Source of the DNA: Bradyrhizobium sp. CCBAU 51765
GTDB taxonomy: Bacteria; Pseudomonadota; Alphaproteobacteria; Rhizobiales; Xanthobacteraceae
Direction of reading: 5' to 3'
Assembly: GCF_015291725.1 (NCBI RefSeq)
Contig: NZ_CP030038.1
Coordinates: 2,655,001 to 2,719,000 of the forward strand
DNA length: 64,000 nucleotides
The notes under the pieces were generated by a model. It had not been told where the DNA came from. It searched no databases and worked only from the letters and a program-made list of their open reading frames with translations. Position numbers and translations under genes: made by a program. Positions 1 through 10,533 of this stretch are shown here, in pieces. Numbering within the stretch: the stretch's first letter is position 1; each line of letters begins with the position of its first letter.

Positions 1-372
1 GAACAGTTCGGGATGGATGAAGTCGAGGCCGTAGAACGGGTGGTTCTTGTTCTCGATGCGGCCGTACATGTGCGTGCCGCAGGCCTTGCAGGCGTGGCGC
101 TGGATCACTGCCGAGGGGTCGACGATCTGGAGCTTGTCGCCGTTCTCGAGCACGGTGACGTTCTGGCGCGGCACCACGGCGACGACGGAGAAGGTCGCGC
201 CCTGCGGTTTCCAGCACTTGGTGCAGCCGCAGGCGTGGTTGTGGGCGACGTCTCCCTTGATGCCGACCTTGACCGGATGGTCCGTGCATTTGCAGACCAG
301 CGTGCCGCCGGCGAAGTTGCCGCTACCTTGCTTGATGCCGTTGTCGATCGAGGGATGGAGTGCAACAGTCAT
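1..372 (-). CDS. gfa: S-(hydroxymethyl)glutathione synthase (partial, runs off left edge)
   Basis: Promotes condensation of formaldehyde with glutathione, the entry step of cytoplasmic glutathione-dependent formaldehyde oxidation. The first 124 codons are present. Reading from ATG at 372 the protein has the Gfa zinc-site cysteines: CKC near residue 27, CGCTKC near residue 48 and [10 protein letters not shown] near residue 95, then the [14 protein letters not shown] region typical of the family (full length is about 190 residues). An AAGGAGG Shine-Dalgarno lies 7 bases upstream. It is the last visible gene of the xoxF-xoxG-frmA-gfa operon, 33 bases after frmA. The C-terminus is outside the window. 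Confidence 0.93.
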   Translation of the reverse strand, partial: MTVALHPSIDNGIKQGSGNFAGGTLVCKCTDHPVKVGIKGDVAHNHACGCTKCWKPQGATFSVVAVVPRQNVTVLENGDKLQIVDPSAVIQRHACKACGTHMYGRIENKNHPFYGLDFIHPELF

Positions 373-405
373 GGGTCGATCCTCCTTGGTGTGATGTCTT
401 TCGAG

Positions 406-2098
<1,693 letters not shown>

Positions 2099-2143
2099 GA
2101 GATTTTTCCTCGAGGAGCCCGGTGGGACCCGGTGGGAGACGAG

Positions 2144-2172
2144 CCGGCGCGTGGAGTTGATCCACGCGCCGG
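2144..2172 (-). terminator. Intercistronic hairpin between xoxF and xoxG
   Basis: A perfect 12-bp inverted repeat (CCGGCGCGTGGA / TCCACGCGCCGG) with a 5-base loop sits 18 bases after the xoxF stop. No T-run follows, so it looks like an attenuator or an mRNA-stabilising 3' structure rather than a full terminator. Confidence 0.6.
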
Positions 2173-2190
2173 AGCGATGTAGAGCGAGGC

Positions 2191-3996
2191 CTAGTTCGGC
2201 AGCGAGAACACGGTCAGCGTACCGCCGAGTGCCGTGTAGTTGCTGAGGGCCGCGTAACCACCGACTGCGCCGAGACCTGCGGTCGGATCGGTCAAACCTG
2301 CCGCCAGGCCGATGCCGGCCCAGCCACCGACGCCGGAGAGCACGGCAACGTACTGCTTGCCATTGTTCTCATAGGTGGTGACGTTGCCGATGATGCCCGA
2401 GGGAGTCTTGAACTTGTAGAGCTCCTTGCCGGACTTGGCGTCGACCGCCTTCAGGTAGCCTTCGAGCGTGCCGTAGAACACGACGCCGCCTGCCGTTGCG
2501 AGCGCACCCGACCAGACCGAGAACTGCTCCTTGTTCGACCAGATGATCTTGCCGGTCTTGTTGTCCCAAGCGATGAAGTTGCCCATGTGGCTTTCACCCG
2601 GGGGCGGGTACATCGAGAGCGTCGCGCCCACATAGGGCTGGCCCGCGGTGTAGCTCACCTTGAACGGCTCGTAGTCCATGCAGACATGATTGGTCGGAAC
2701 GTAGAACAGCTGCGTGTCCGGCGAGTATGCTGCCGGTTGTTGGTCCTTGGTGCCCAGCGCGGCCGGGCAGATGCCCTTGGTGTTCTTGTCCTCTCCGCCG
2801 TGCTCGGTCGAGTATTGAGCGACGACCTTCGGACGGCCGTAGGTCGGCGAGTTCTTGTCCATGTCGACGCCGCTGGTCCAGTTCACCTTCGGGTCGTACT
2901 TCTCGGCCACTAGCAGTTCGCCGGTCTCGCGGTCCATGGTGTAGGCGAGGCCGTTGCGGTCGAAGTGCGTCAGCAGCTTGCGGTTCTGACCATTGATCTG
3001 CTGGTCGCTGAGGATCATTTCGTTGACGCCGTCATAGTCCCATTCGTCATGGGGCGTCATCTGGTAGACCCACTTCGCCATGCCGGTGTCGGCATCGCGC
3101 GCAAAGATCGTCATCGACCACTTGTTGTCGCCGGGACGCTGCTTCGGGTTCCAGGTCGAGGGATTGCCCGACCCGTAATAGACGAGGTTCAGAGCGGGAT
3201 CGTAGGAGATCCAGCCCCAGGTGCAGCCGCCTCCGATCTTCCACTGATCGCCCTGCCAGGTCTTCAGCGACGAATCCGGGCCGACCGGCTTGCCGAGCGC
3301 CGTCGTCTTGACGGGATCGACCTTGATCTGGTCGTCCGGACCTTCGGAAAAGGCGCGCCAGGCCTGCTTGCCCGTCTTGAGGTCGTATGCGGTGAGATGG
3401 CACTGCACGCCGAACTCGCCGCCGGAGATGCCGACCATGACCTTGTCCTTGACGACCAGGGCCGCGGAAGTGCCGGTCTCCCCCTTTGCCGGATTACCGT
3501 TGGCGGCCGACCATGCGACCTGACCGGTCTTGGCGTCGAGCGCAACGAGAGTGGTATCGGCCTGATGCAGGATGATCTTGCCGTCGCCGTAGGCTAAGCC
3601 ACGATTGACGGTATCGCAGCACATCACCGGGATGACGTTCGGATCCTGCTTCGGCTCGTATTTCCAGACGATCTTGTTCTCCTGCGAAAGGTCCATTGCA
3701 TAGACCTTGTTCGGGAACGGTGTGTGGACGTACATCATGTTCCCGATGATCAGCGGCCCGCCCTCATGGCCGCGCAGCACGCCGGTCGAGAACGTCCAGG
3801 CCACCTGCAGCTTGCCGACGTTCTGGGCGGTGATCTGGTTCAGCTTGGAGTAACGGGTGTTGGCGTAGTCGCCCGCCGGCATCACCCAGTCCTTCGGGTT
3901 CTGCGACATCTTGATCAGCTCGTCGTTGGCTGAGGCGCTGCCGACGGCGAGAGCCGCCGCGGAGCCGATATAGGTCGCCAGTAGCACCTTGCGCAT
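2191..3996 (-). CDS. xoxF: Lanthanide-dependent PQQ methanol dehydrogenase
   Basis: Periplasmic quinoprotein that oxidises methanol (often onward to formaldehyde or formate) with PQQ and a lanthanide. The mature protein is an eight-bladed propeller; 601 residues is typical. The signal peptide covers residues 1-23 (ASAND). The adjacent-cysteine disulfide is CC126-127, and tryptophan-docking repeats such as DAKTGQVAW are present. The decisive motif is D320-Y321-D322 in [10 protein letters not shown]: the first Asp is catalytic and the second is the extra lanthanide ligand absent from calcium MxaF. The second of two close ATGs (3996) is chosen because GGAGG lies 7 bases before it. First gene of the operon; divergent from an AraC regulator. 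Confidence 0.97.
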   Translation of the reverse strand: MRKVLLATYIGSAAALAVGSASANDELIKMSQNPKDWVMPAGDYANTRYSKLNQITAQNVGKLQVAWTFSTGVLRGHEGGPLIIGNMMYVHTPFPNKVYAMDLSQENKIVWKYEPKQDPNVIPVMCCDTVNRGLAYGDGKIILHQADTTLVALDAKTGQVAWSAANGNPAKGETGTSAALVVKDKVMVGISGGEFGVQCHLTAYDLKTGKQAWRAFSEGPDDQIKVDPVKTTALGKPVGPDSSLKTWQGDQWKIGGGCTWGWISYDPALNLVYYGSGNPSTWNPKQRPGDNKWSMTIFARDADTGMAKWVYQMTPHDEWDYDGVNEMILSDQQINGQNRKLLTHFDRNGLAYTMDRETGELLVAEKYDPKVNWTSGVDMDKNSPTYGRPKVVAQYSTEHGGEDKNTKGICPAALGTKDQQPAAYSPDTQLFYVPTNHVCMDYEPFKVSYTAGQPYVGATLSMYPPPGESHMGNFIAWDNKTGKIIWSNKEQFSVWSGALATAGGVVFYGTLEGYLKAVDAKSGKELYKFKTPSGIIGNVTTYENNGKQYVAVLSGVGGWAGIGLAAGLTDPTAGLGAVGGYAALSNYTALGGTLTVFSLPN

Positions 3997-4510
3997 AGTC
4001 ATTCCTCCGTTGGTCTCGTTTATTGTTTCCGAAGCATTGCTCAATCGCCGGGCTTCTCGTCCGGCGTCTGCTCGTGCAGGGCGGTCACGGTTGGGACCAG
4101 AAACGAATGCTGTTCTGTTTCCTCCTCCTGATGAGAGCCACGGGTCCACGTGCAGGAGCGGCCCGTTCTTGTTGTTCCTGCCGCAATCCCTAACGGCTTC
4201 GTCATCGGGAAACTTGCCCAAGAGAGAAGCCGGTTTGCTCGACAGCGCACGGACGCGAAGATTTTGTTTTGCAGTAGCGAATTCAGCGGCTTCCGCACCC
4301 CCTTGACCGCTCCCTCAGCGCTCAGGTTCCCCTTGACGGCGCTGCAACTAAGGCGGAGGATTAACTTTCAAGAGTGGCAATGGCACAATGGCGCTCGTGC
4401 CAAGAGACCGCTCAAATTCGAGGTAAACGTCACGCAATCACGGCTGAGGGCTCCGGCAGCGCTGGTTGCGATTCGCGTCGAATCTCCGGATCAAACCAGT
4501 GGCTGGATTA
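3997..4510. promoter_or_regulatory. Divergent control region between xoxF and the AraC-type regulator
   Basis: This 514-base stretch has no convincing gene. It must hold the xoxF promoter and the regulator promoter. A TTGACG (4333-4338) with a weak GAGGAT 17 bases later could drive the rightward gene. An interrupted palindrome TGGCAC-N10-GTGCCA is at 4381-4402, and a degenerate CGGGAA-N3-TGCCCA is at 4206-4220. None can be assigned to a protein from sequence alone. Confidence 0.45.
4381..4402. promoter_or_regulatory. Interrupted palindrome, possible operator
   Basis: TGGCAC, ten bases, GTGCCA: perfect 6-bp arms, 109 bases before the regulator start. It could be an autoregulatory or xoxF operator. 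The TGGCAC arm resembles a sigma-54 -24 box, but no GC/TTGC -12 element follows at the right spacing. Confidence 0.3.
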
Positions 4511-5479
4511 ATGTCCGACACCATTCACACGCTCTCGACGACCGGTATGACGCCGAAGCGCCAGATCCAAAGCTGGATCGACGGGCTGACGAGCCTGTGT
4601 GGGCATTTCGACGTCGATCCGCTGGAGGCGTCCTCGCTCGAAGGCCGCATCGATTACACGAGCGTCTCGCGTCTGAAGCTCTGCCAGATCGAGGTCAGCC
4701 AGCATCGCATCGCGCATACGCTGGCGCGCGCCAAGGCCAATGAGCACCCCTACATAAAAATCCACTTCCAGACCTATGGGGTGTCTTATTTCGAACAAGA
4801 AGGCCGTCACATCGAAATCAACCCGGGCGACATTATCGCCTATGATGTCTCCTGCCCGCATTCGATCATCAGCCCGGCCTTCACGCGTCACGACGTGGTG
4901 ATCGTGCCGAAGGCGCTGCTGCGCGACCGCGGGTTCCCCTCGCAGCGGATGCCCGCGTGCAAGCTGTCGGCGAAGACCGGCACAGGGCGGATCGCCCACG
5001 ATTTCGTCCATGCGACCTTCGACGAGGCGGCGAAGCTATCGGCGAACAGCGCGGTCGGCGTGGCCGATTCGCTGATCGACCTGTTGCTGCTGCCGCTGCG
5101 TGAAGCCGACACGATGTTCGATCGTGTCGGACCCGAAGCGATGTATGTGCGCGCGCAGTTCTTCATCCGCGAGCACCTGCGCGATCCGGATCTGTGCATC
5201 GACCAGATATCGGCCGAGCTCGGCTGCTCCAAGCGCTACCTGCACATGCTGTTCTCGGAACGCGGCACCACGGTGAGCGACTACATCTGGCAGGCCCGGT
5301 TGCAGAACTGCCGCCAGGAACTCGAGGCCCACGCCGGCAAGACCATCACCGACGTCGCGTTCTCCTGGGGTTTCTCCAGCTCATCGCATTTCAGCCGGGT
5401 GTTCCGGAAATATTTCGGCGTGGTGCCGTCCTCGATCCATAAGTCGCAGCAGGGTACCCTGGCCTCGGGCGAACATTAG
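4511..5479 (+). CDS. AraC-family transcriptional regulator, divergent from xoxF
   Basis: A 322-residue regulator with an N-terminal cupin-like sensing domain (about residues 20-200, AraC_binding_2/FeaR type) and a C-terminal AraC double helix-turn-helix (about 215-315). The latter includes ELGCSKRYLHMLF and the conserved second helix region FSWGFSSSSHFSRVFRKYFG. Start taken at ATG 4511 (MSDTIHT); the frame is open further upstream through a TTG at 4466. Its divergent position next to xoxF makes it the obvious candidate regulator of the methanol operon, but this is inferred from position only. Confidence 0.88.
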   Translation: MSDTIHTLSTTGMTPKRQIQSWIDGLTSLCGHFDVDPLEASSLEGRIDYTSVSRLKLCQIEVSQHRIAHTLARAKANEHPYIKIHFQTYGVSYFEQEGRHIEINPGDIIAYDVSCPHSIISPAFTRHDVVIVPKALLRDRGFPSQRMPACKLSAKTGTGRIAHDFVHATFDEAAKLSANSAVGVADSLIDLLLLPLREADTMFDRVGPEAMYVRAQFFIREHLRDPDLCIDQISAELGCSKRYLHMLFSERGTTVSDYIWQARLQNCRQELEAHAGKTITDVAFSWGFSSSSHFSRVFRKYFGVVPSSIHKSQQGTLASGEH

Positions 5480-5539
5480 GCATGGTTTTTAAGAGGGCGG
5501 CCGGAGAGGCCATCCTCCTGATGCGCGCCGGCTGTCTGG

Positions 5540-6541
5540 TCAGGCCGGCTCGAGACCCAACGACTTCGCGCTCTCGATCCAGATCGGCAGCTCACGCTGG
5601 TACAGCGCGTTGGTCTCCTTGAAGCCGATCGCGGGCTCGAGCACGAAGGTCGCGAGAACCTCCTTCACCTTCGGATCGCCGTTGGCGGCGACGCAGAGCT
5701 CGGCAAGGCGATCGACCACCGGTTGCGGCGTTGCCTTTGGCACGGCCCATCCGGTGAACCCGCTGACCGTGAAGAACTTCGAGGTCGCGCCCTGTTCGGG
5801 CAGCGTCTTCACGTTCGGGATCGCGTCGACCTTCTTCGAATGCACGGCGAAGACGGTGCCGCGGTCGCTTTGCAGCACCGATTGTGCGGCCGTGTAGCTG
5901 CCCATGGCGGCATCGAGTGTGCCCTCGAGCATGCCCGTCCACATCGGCGCTTCGCCGCGATAATGGATCGGCTCGATATTGAGGCCGTACTGCTTGTTGA
6001 GCTCGTTGATCGTCATGTGGGGAGCCGAGCCCGCGCTGTAGGTGCCGAAGTTCACCTTGCCGCTCTTGCGCGCGAAGGCGACGAAATCTTCCAGCGTCTT
6101 GACCCCGGTTTTCGGGTTCGCCACCAGCAGCAGGCCGGCGCCGGGAATGACGCTGACGAGCGTCAGATCCTTGTCCATGTCGTAGCCGGGATTTTTCATC
6201 ACCACCCGGTTCATGATGTAGGTCGTCGAGATCGAGCACAGGATGGTGTGGCCGTCGGGCTCGGCGCGGGCGACCTCCGCCGTGCCGATCGCGCCGGAGG
6301 CGCCGGGCTTGTTCTCGACGACGACGGTCTTGCCGACCTGCTTGGAGATGAATTCGCCATAGGCGCGCGCGAGCAGGTCGGTCTGTCCGCCGGCGGGATA
6401 GCTGCAAATCATGCGAATCTGCCGCGCCGGCCAGGTACCTTGTGATGCGCCTTGCGCCGCGGCGCCGCGGACGACGAATGGCATCGCCAGTGCAGTGGTA
6501 CCGGCGGCGATGAAGTGGCGGCGATCGAGTTTGGCGGACAT
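5540..6541 (-). CDS. Tripartite tricarboxylate transporter (Bug family) substrate-binding protein
   Basis: Periplasmic binding protein of the TctC/Bug family, which presents carboxylates or other small anions to TctAB-type transporters. The 333-residue protein begins MSAKLDRRHFIAAGTTALA, a twin-arginine-like signal (DRRHF). Bug hallmarks are WPARQIRMICSYPAGGQTD near the mature N-terminus, the ENKPGASG loop and EPDGHTIL. No TctA or TctB is nearby, so it is an orphan binding protein that may share a membrane unit elsewhere or act as a sensor. A GGGAGAG Shine-Dalgarno precedes ATG 6541. Its tie to the flanking alcohol-oxidation genes is unclear. Confidence 0.9.
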   Translation of the reverse strand: MSAKLDRRHFIAAGTTALAMPFVVRGAAAQGASQGTWPARQIRMICSYPAGGQTDLLARAYGEFISKQVGKTVVVENKPGASGAIGTAEVARAEPDGHTILCSISTTYIMNRVVMKNPGYDMDKDLTLVSVIPGAGLLLVANPKTGVKTLEDFVAFARKSGKVNFGTYSAGSAPHMTINELNKQYGLNIEPIHYRGEAPMWTGMLEGTLDAAMGSYTAAQSVLQSDRGTVFAVHSKKVDAIPNVKTLPEQGATSKFFTVSGFTGWAVPKATPQPVVDRLAELCVAANGDPKVKEVLATFVLEPAIGFKETNALYQRELPIWIESAKSLGLEPA

Positions 6542-6682
6542 GATTCTCTCCCGGATTTCTGCGGAACCTACTGCATCAGGCTGGCGCCGGGCATGGCCGG
6601 CAGGCGAGACAGATTGGCGCATGATGCGTGCGCAGCGCGCAGGCGTCACTGCGTGCCGGCCGGGACATCAGCGCCCTTGCAA

Positions 6683-7612
6683 TCACCGCTGAATGATTTG
6701 CGTCCAGACGTCGCCCAGAATCGCTGGCTCCCGCGGCGGCAGATAGGTGAGGCCGGCCTGCTTGCCGAATTCGGCGATCTTGCCATCGGCAGCAAGCTGG
6801 CCGAGCGCCTTGTTGACGGCCTCGATCAGCGCGCCATCGCTGGCGAGCCCGACATAGCCGCGATTGGCTCCGATCGGATAGTAGTAGCCGGACGCCGTGA
6901 TCGCCGTGTCGGGGTGCGCGGCGCGATGGGCGTCGAAGCGGGCAAGATCGATCAGAGTCGCGTCATGGTCGCCGCGCTGGAGCGCGCCGAGGAGGTCGTC
7001 GCGACCGGGGACGAGATGGGTGATGCTGTCGATCAGTCGGCCCTTGTCGAAGCTCATCAGGACGGCGTCGCCGAGCGACCCGCTTTCGATGACGAGACGA
7101 AGGCCGGCGAGATCGCCGATGTCGCCGATCTTGCGGCCGCGGGCCTTCGGCCCGAGCACCACCGTCATCGGCGAATAGATGTAAGGCTGGCTTGGCGCGA
7201 GCATGCCCAGCGGGACGCGGCGCCGCCGATCGTCGCGTGTGGCCCCCGCGAAGTCCGGCAGGCGCGCCGTTTTCATCCCGGGCACGACCAGCGAGTCCTG
7301 CGTCAGCGCATAGCCGCCGACCAGCGAGCAGCGCCCATCCGAGAGCAGCGCATTGGCCTCGAGCTGCGGGCTGGAATCCTCATCGAGCCTACTCTCGAAC
7401 CATTGGATCGCGAGCGGCCGTCGCAGGCGTTCGGCCACGGCGCGCGCCAGCAGCACGTCGAAGCCGGCATCCGGCTTGCCCTTTCGATGCACCGACAGCG
7501 GTGGCCGGTCCTCGTCGAGACAGATCTTGAGCGGATCCTCGGCCGCGCCCGCAACGAGAGGCGCCGCCGCGAGGATCGCGGCAACGCTCCAGATGGAGAG
7601 GCATCGTCTCAT
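6683..7612 (-). CDS. MoxJ/XoxJ-like periplasmic binding protein of the second PQQ dehydrogenase operon
   Basis: A 309-residue exported family-3 solute-binding protein (signal peptide to AGAAED). It starts LKICLDEDRPPLS and has the conserved GFDVLLARAVAERL, as in the quinoprotein-associated MoxJ-like proteins. XoxJ-type proteins are thought to bind and activate the dehydrogenase rather than import a solute. The start ATG overlaps the preceding cytochrome stop (ATGA), so the two are translationally coupled. Operon order PQQ dehydrogenase, cytochrome c, binding protein parallels xoxF-xoxG-xoxJ. A conventional amino-acid-type binding role cannot be excluded, but no permease is adjacent. Confidence 0.82.
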   Translation of the reverse strand: MRRCLSIWSVAAILAAAPLVAGAAEDPLKICLDEDRPPLSVHRKGKPDAGFDVLLARAVAERLRRPLAIQWFESRLDEDSSPQLEANALLSDGRCSLVGGYALTQDSLVVPGMKTARLPDFAGATRDDRRRRVPLGMLAPSQPYIYSPMTVVLGPKARGRKIGDIGDLAGLRLVIESGSLGDAVLMSFDKGRLIDSITHLVPGRDDLLGALQRGDHDATLIDLARFDAHRAAHPDTAITASGYYYPIGANRGYVGLASDGALIEAVNKALGQLAADGKIAEFGKQAGLTYLPPREPAILGDVWTQIIQR

Positions 7613-7965
7613 GGCTTTCTCCGGCTGGAGACGAAGGCCCAGAGGTTCCCGATCTCGTCGTCGCTGAGAATGTCGGCCCAGGGTGGCATCTTGTTGTTCT
7701 TGCCGTTCTTCACCGTGGTGACGAAGCGCGTTTTGTCGTCGGGAATGGCGCGCAGGTCGGGCGTGACGGTGCCGGAGTTCATCAGATTGGGACCGTGGCA
7801 GTGCGAGCATTTCGAGGCGTAAGTCGACTTGCCATGGTCGATCTGCGCCTGCATGGAATTGCCAGTGGTGTTGTTATCGGCACGACCGGCCGCCGCAAGC
7901 GCGACCGACAGCACCGCGACGGCGGCGATCATCGCCGCCGTCTTATGAGAGATCACTTTCAGCAT
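7609..7965 (-). CDS. c-type cytochrome partner of the second PQQ dehydrogenase
   Basis: A 118-residue exported monohaem cytochrome c. The signal peptide ends around residue 29 (AAGRADN), the haem site is CSHCH near residue 54, and a Met ligand lies in NNKMPPWADILS. It probably accepts electrons from the PQQ dehydrogenase encoded 11 bases upstream and passes them to the respiratory chain. Its stop overlaps the start of the next gene by four bases. It belongs to the class I small cytochromes (cytochrome c-550 type) and is unlike XoxG in size and sequence. Confidence 0.9.
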   Translation of the reverse strand: MLKVISHKTAAMIAAVAVLSVALAAAGRADNNTTGNSMQAQIDHGKSTYASKCSHCHGPNLMNSGTVTPDLRAIPDDKTRFVTTVKNGKNNKMPPWADILSDDEIGNLWAFVSSRRKP

Positions 7966-7976
7966 CGTACCCGTGG

Positions 7977-9641
7977 TTACTGCTTGACCGCAAAGACCCA
8001 CAGCGAGCCGCCGGGCGGCACGTTGGCAAGCCGCTCGTCGCCGGAGAACAGCGAGTAGACGCCGCCATAGCCGCTCGTCACGGCGACATACTGCACGCCG
8101 TCCTGCTGCCAGGTCACCGGCTGTCCCTCGATGCCGGAGCCGGTCTGGAACTGCCAGAGCTTCTTGCCGGTGTCGGCGTCGAAGGCCTCGAACTCGCCGG
8201 TCAGCGCGCCAGAGAACACGACGCCTCCGGCCGTCGAGAGCACGCCCGAGAAGCGCGGAATGTCGCTCGGCGCTTCCCATTTCGATTTGCCGGTCATGGG
8301 GTCGATGGCCTTGAGATGGCCGCGCGGCCCGTCTCCGTATTCCCAGAGGTCGGTCAGGTCCATGCCGAGGTACCATTCACCCTGCTTATAGGTGACTGGC
8401 TCGGTCTTGTACCTGCCGCCGAAGGCGAGCGTGTTGGCATAGGCAAGGCCGGTCTGCGGATTGAACGACATCGGCTCCCAATTCTTGCCGCCGAGGATGG
8501 ACGGATAGACCGTCACCTTCTTGCCCTCGCGCGCGTCCTTGGAAACGTCGGTCTCGATCGGACGTCCGGTCTTCATGTCGATCCCGGTCGCCCAGTTGAC
8601 CTTCACGTACGGATTGGCCGCGAGCAGTTTCCCGTTGGTGCGGTCGAGCACGTAGAAGAAGCCGTTGCGGTTGGCATTCATCAGCGTCTTGGTCGGCTTG
8701 CCCTCGACGTTCACATCGGCTAGCACCATCTCGGCCACGGCGTCGTAGTCGAATGGATTGTTCGGCGAGAACTGGTAGTGCCACTTGATCTTGCCGGTCT
8801 TGGGATCCAGCGCCAGGACGGAGCAGGTGTAGAGATTGTCGCCGGGGCGCACTGCCGAGTTGAACGGGCCGGGATTGCCGATGCCCCAATAGATCGTGTT
8901 CAGCTCGGGATCATAAGACCCGGTGATCCAGGTCGAGCCGCCGCCGAGCTTCCAGGTGTCGCCCTTCCAGGTGTCGCCGCCGGGCTCGTCCGGCGAGGGG
9001 ATCGAATGGGTGCGCCAGAGATGCTTGCCCGTTGCCGGATCCCAGCCGTCGATGAAGCCCCTTGTGCCGAACTCGGCGCCGGAGATGCCGGTGATGACGA
9101 CGCCGTCGGCAACGAGCGGGGCCACCGTCATCGAATAGCCTTCCTTGATGTCGGCCGCCTTTTGCCGCCACAGCTCCTTGCCGTTCTTGGCGTCGATCGC
9201 AATCACGTGGGCATCGAGGGTCGTACGGAACAGCCTGCCCTCATGAATCGCGACGCCGCGGTTGATGATGCCGCAGCAGACAATTCGCGGCGTCTCCGCC
9301 GGATATTCGATCTTGCTCTTCCAGATCTGCTTGCCGGTCTTGACGTCCACCGCCATGGTCGCATTGTGCGTGGTCACATAGATCACGCCCTGATAGACAA
9401 TGGGCTGGGATTCCTCGCTACGGTCGTCATTGAAGCTGTAATTCCAGATCGGGACGAGGTTCTTGACCGTATCCTTGTTGATCTGCTTCAGCGTCGAGAA
9501 CCGCTGGAGATTGTAGCCCATTCCATAATTGAGAACGTTCGACGTGTCGGTCGCGCCCTTGACCAGCTGCTCGGTGGTTTGTGCATTTGCACAGGTTGAC
9601 GCAAGCATGACGAGGCCTGCGGCCATCGCAAAGCGTTTCAT
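7977..9641 (-). CDS. PQQ-dependent alcohol dehydrogenase with lanthanide-type Asp-Tyr-Asp site
   Basis: A 554-residue periplasmic quinoprotein of the methanol/ethanol dehydrogenase family (signal peptide to CANAQ). It has the vicinal disulfide CC122-123, propeller W-motifs (DVKTGKQIW, DAKNGKELW, DPATGKHLW) and a GSTW site. The metal/catalytic motif is D298-Y299-D300 in PFDYDAVAE: an Asp two residues after the catalytic Asp, the arrangement seen in lanthanide enzymes (XoxF, ExaF/PedH). It lacks the XoxF sequence DGVNE and is shorter than XoxF, so the substrate is more likely a longer alcohol or aldehyde. GGGAGGA precedes ATG 9641. First gene of a three-gene operon with a cytochrome c and a MoxJ-like protein. 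Confidence 0.9.
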   Translation of the reverse strand: MKRFAMAAGLVMLASTCANAQTTEQLVKGATDTSNVLNYGMGYNLQRFSTLKQINKDTVKNLVPIWNYSFNDDRSEESQPIVYQGVIYVTTHNATMAVDVKTGKQIWKSKIEYPAETPRIVCCGIINRGVAIHEGRLFRTTLDAHVIAIDAKNGKELWRQKAADIKEGYSMTVAPLVADGVVITGISGAEFGTRGFIDGWDPATGKHLWRTHSIPSPDEPGGDTWKGDTWKLGGGSTWITGSYDPELNTIYWGIGNPGPFNSAVRPGDNLYTCSVLALDPKTGKIKWHYQFSPNNPFDYDAVAEMVLADVNVEGKPTKTLMNANRNGFFYVLDRTNGKLLAANPYVKVNWATGIDMKTGRPIETDVSKDAREGKKVTVYPSILGGKNWEPMSFNPQTGLAYANTLAFGGRYKTEPVTYKQGEWYLGMDLTDLWEYGDGPRGHLKAIDPMTGKSKWEAPSDIPRFSGVLSTAGGVVFSGALTGEFEAFDADTGKKLWQFQTGSGIEGQPVTWQQDGVQYVAVTSGYGGVYSLFSGDERLANVPPGGSLWVFAVKQ

Positions 9642-9983
9642 CCGTTCCTCCCAATATGCGCGCCTTTTGACGCTGCGACTGCAACACTCCGCCCGAAAGC
9701 AAAACTCGTCAATACGAAAGTCGTAAGTGCCGTGCCGATATCGTCGGACGCGGCGTGTCGGTCGCCTTACGGAAACCTTACGAAAGCAACTTCCACTTGT
9801 GCGGAGACGCTGAGAAAATTCCGCGCTACGAAGCGGTCCCGGGGTGGGCCCGGGGCGCACGGCCGGGTTCTCCCGGGTTGTGGTGCGCGCAAGTTGCAAG
9901 TCCGGACTTGAACCAAGGCCCGCTTGCGGATTTATGTCGTTTCTGTCCCCGTCGATTCGGGGCTCATCGTCAGGGAGGTCTAG
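9642..9983. promoter_or_regulatory. Divergent promoter region between PQQ dehydrogenase 2 and lanmodulin 1
   Basis: 342 bases without a gene. It contains a nested hairpin at 9855-9888: outer arms GCGCAC/GTGCGC and inner arms CCGGG/CCCGG around TTCT. A possible promoter TTGAAC-N17-TTTATG lies at 9908-9936, about 50 bases before the lanmodulin start. A similar TTGAAC-N17 box precedes pqqA. Promoter calls are weak because alphaproteobacterial -10 boxes are poorly conserved. Confidence 0.4.
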
Positions 9984-10388
9984 ATGATTTCGCGTCGTTC
10001 AATTGCCCTTGCCCTTGCCCTTTCGCTTACGATTGCATTGTCAGCCGGTCCGGCGTGGTCGGCCTCTGGCAACGCGGTCAAGTTGTTCGACACCGACAAT
10101 GACGGCACGCTCGATCTTGCCGAGGTGAAGAAGGTGGCCGCCGCAATGTTCGCAAAGCTCGATCCCGATCATGACGGCACGCTTGATGCGCGCGAACTGC
10201 GCGGACGGTTGTCGGCGAAAGAGCTCGCCGCCGCCGATCCTGACCGCGACGGGACGCTTACGCTGGACGAATATCTGTCCGTGGTCGAGCAACGCTTCAA
10301 CGCGGCGAATCCCGACAAGGACGGAACGCTGGATGCGAAGGAGCTGAACTCGCGCGCAGGCCGCACCCTGCTGCGATTGTTACGGTGA
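9984..10388 (+). CDS. lanM: Lanmodulin-like EF-hand protein (copy 1)
   Basis: A 134-residue exported protein with a signal peptide to about residue 27 (AWSAS) and four EF-hand loops: D36-E47, D60-E71, D85-E96 and N109-E120. The loops are separated by only 12-13 residues, the diagnostic spacing of lanmodulin (calmodulin-type pairs are about twice as far apart). Loops 2-4 have Pro at position 2 (DPDHDGTLDARE, DPDRDGTLTLDE, NPDKDGTLDAKE), as in Methylobacterium LanM; loop 1 has Thr there. Loop 4 starts with Asn, as in Methylobacterium EF4. It should bind lanthanides with very high affinity in the periplasm. AGGGAGG is 5 bases before ATG 9984. It sits between a lanthanide-type PQQ dehydrogenase and pqqA. 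Confidence 0.9.
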   Translation: MISRRSIALALALSLTIALSAGPAWSASGNAVKLFDTDNDGTLDLAEVKKVAAAMFAKLDPDHDGTLDARELRGRLSAKELAAADPDRDGTLTLDEYLSVVEQRFNAANPDKDGTLDAKELNSRAGRTLLRLLR

Positions 10389-10533
10389 GCGGGGCAATCG
10401 GAACTGACGTGACGAGGGCCGTGTTTGCGATCATTCCGGCCTGACGCCCGGGAACATCGGGCTGCTCGGCCTGTTTTCTCCGCAACGTCCTGCCTGGCGC
10501 CGGGGCTGCGCGGCAGGCGAAGAGGAGATGCAG

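Noticed and set aside
4381..4397. Sigma-54 promoter (TGGCAC) before the AraC gene
   Set aside because: The -12 TTGC element is not present at the required distance on either strand.
9984..10388. Calmodulin/calerythrin-like calcium EF-hand protein
   Set aside because: Inter-loop spacing of 12-13 residues and Pro at loop position 2 fit lanmodulin instead of calcium EF-hand pairs.
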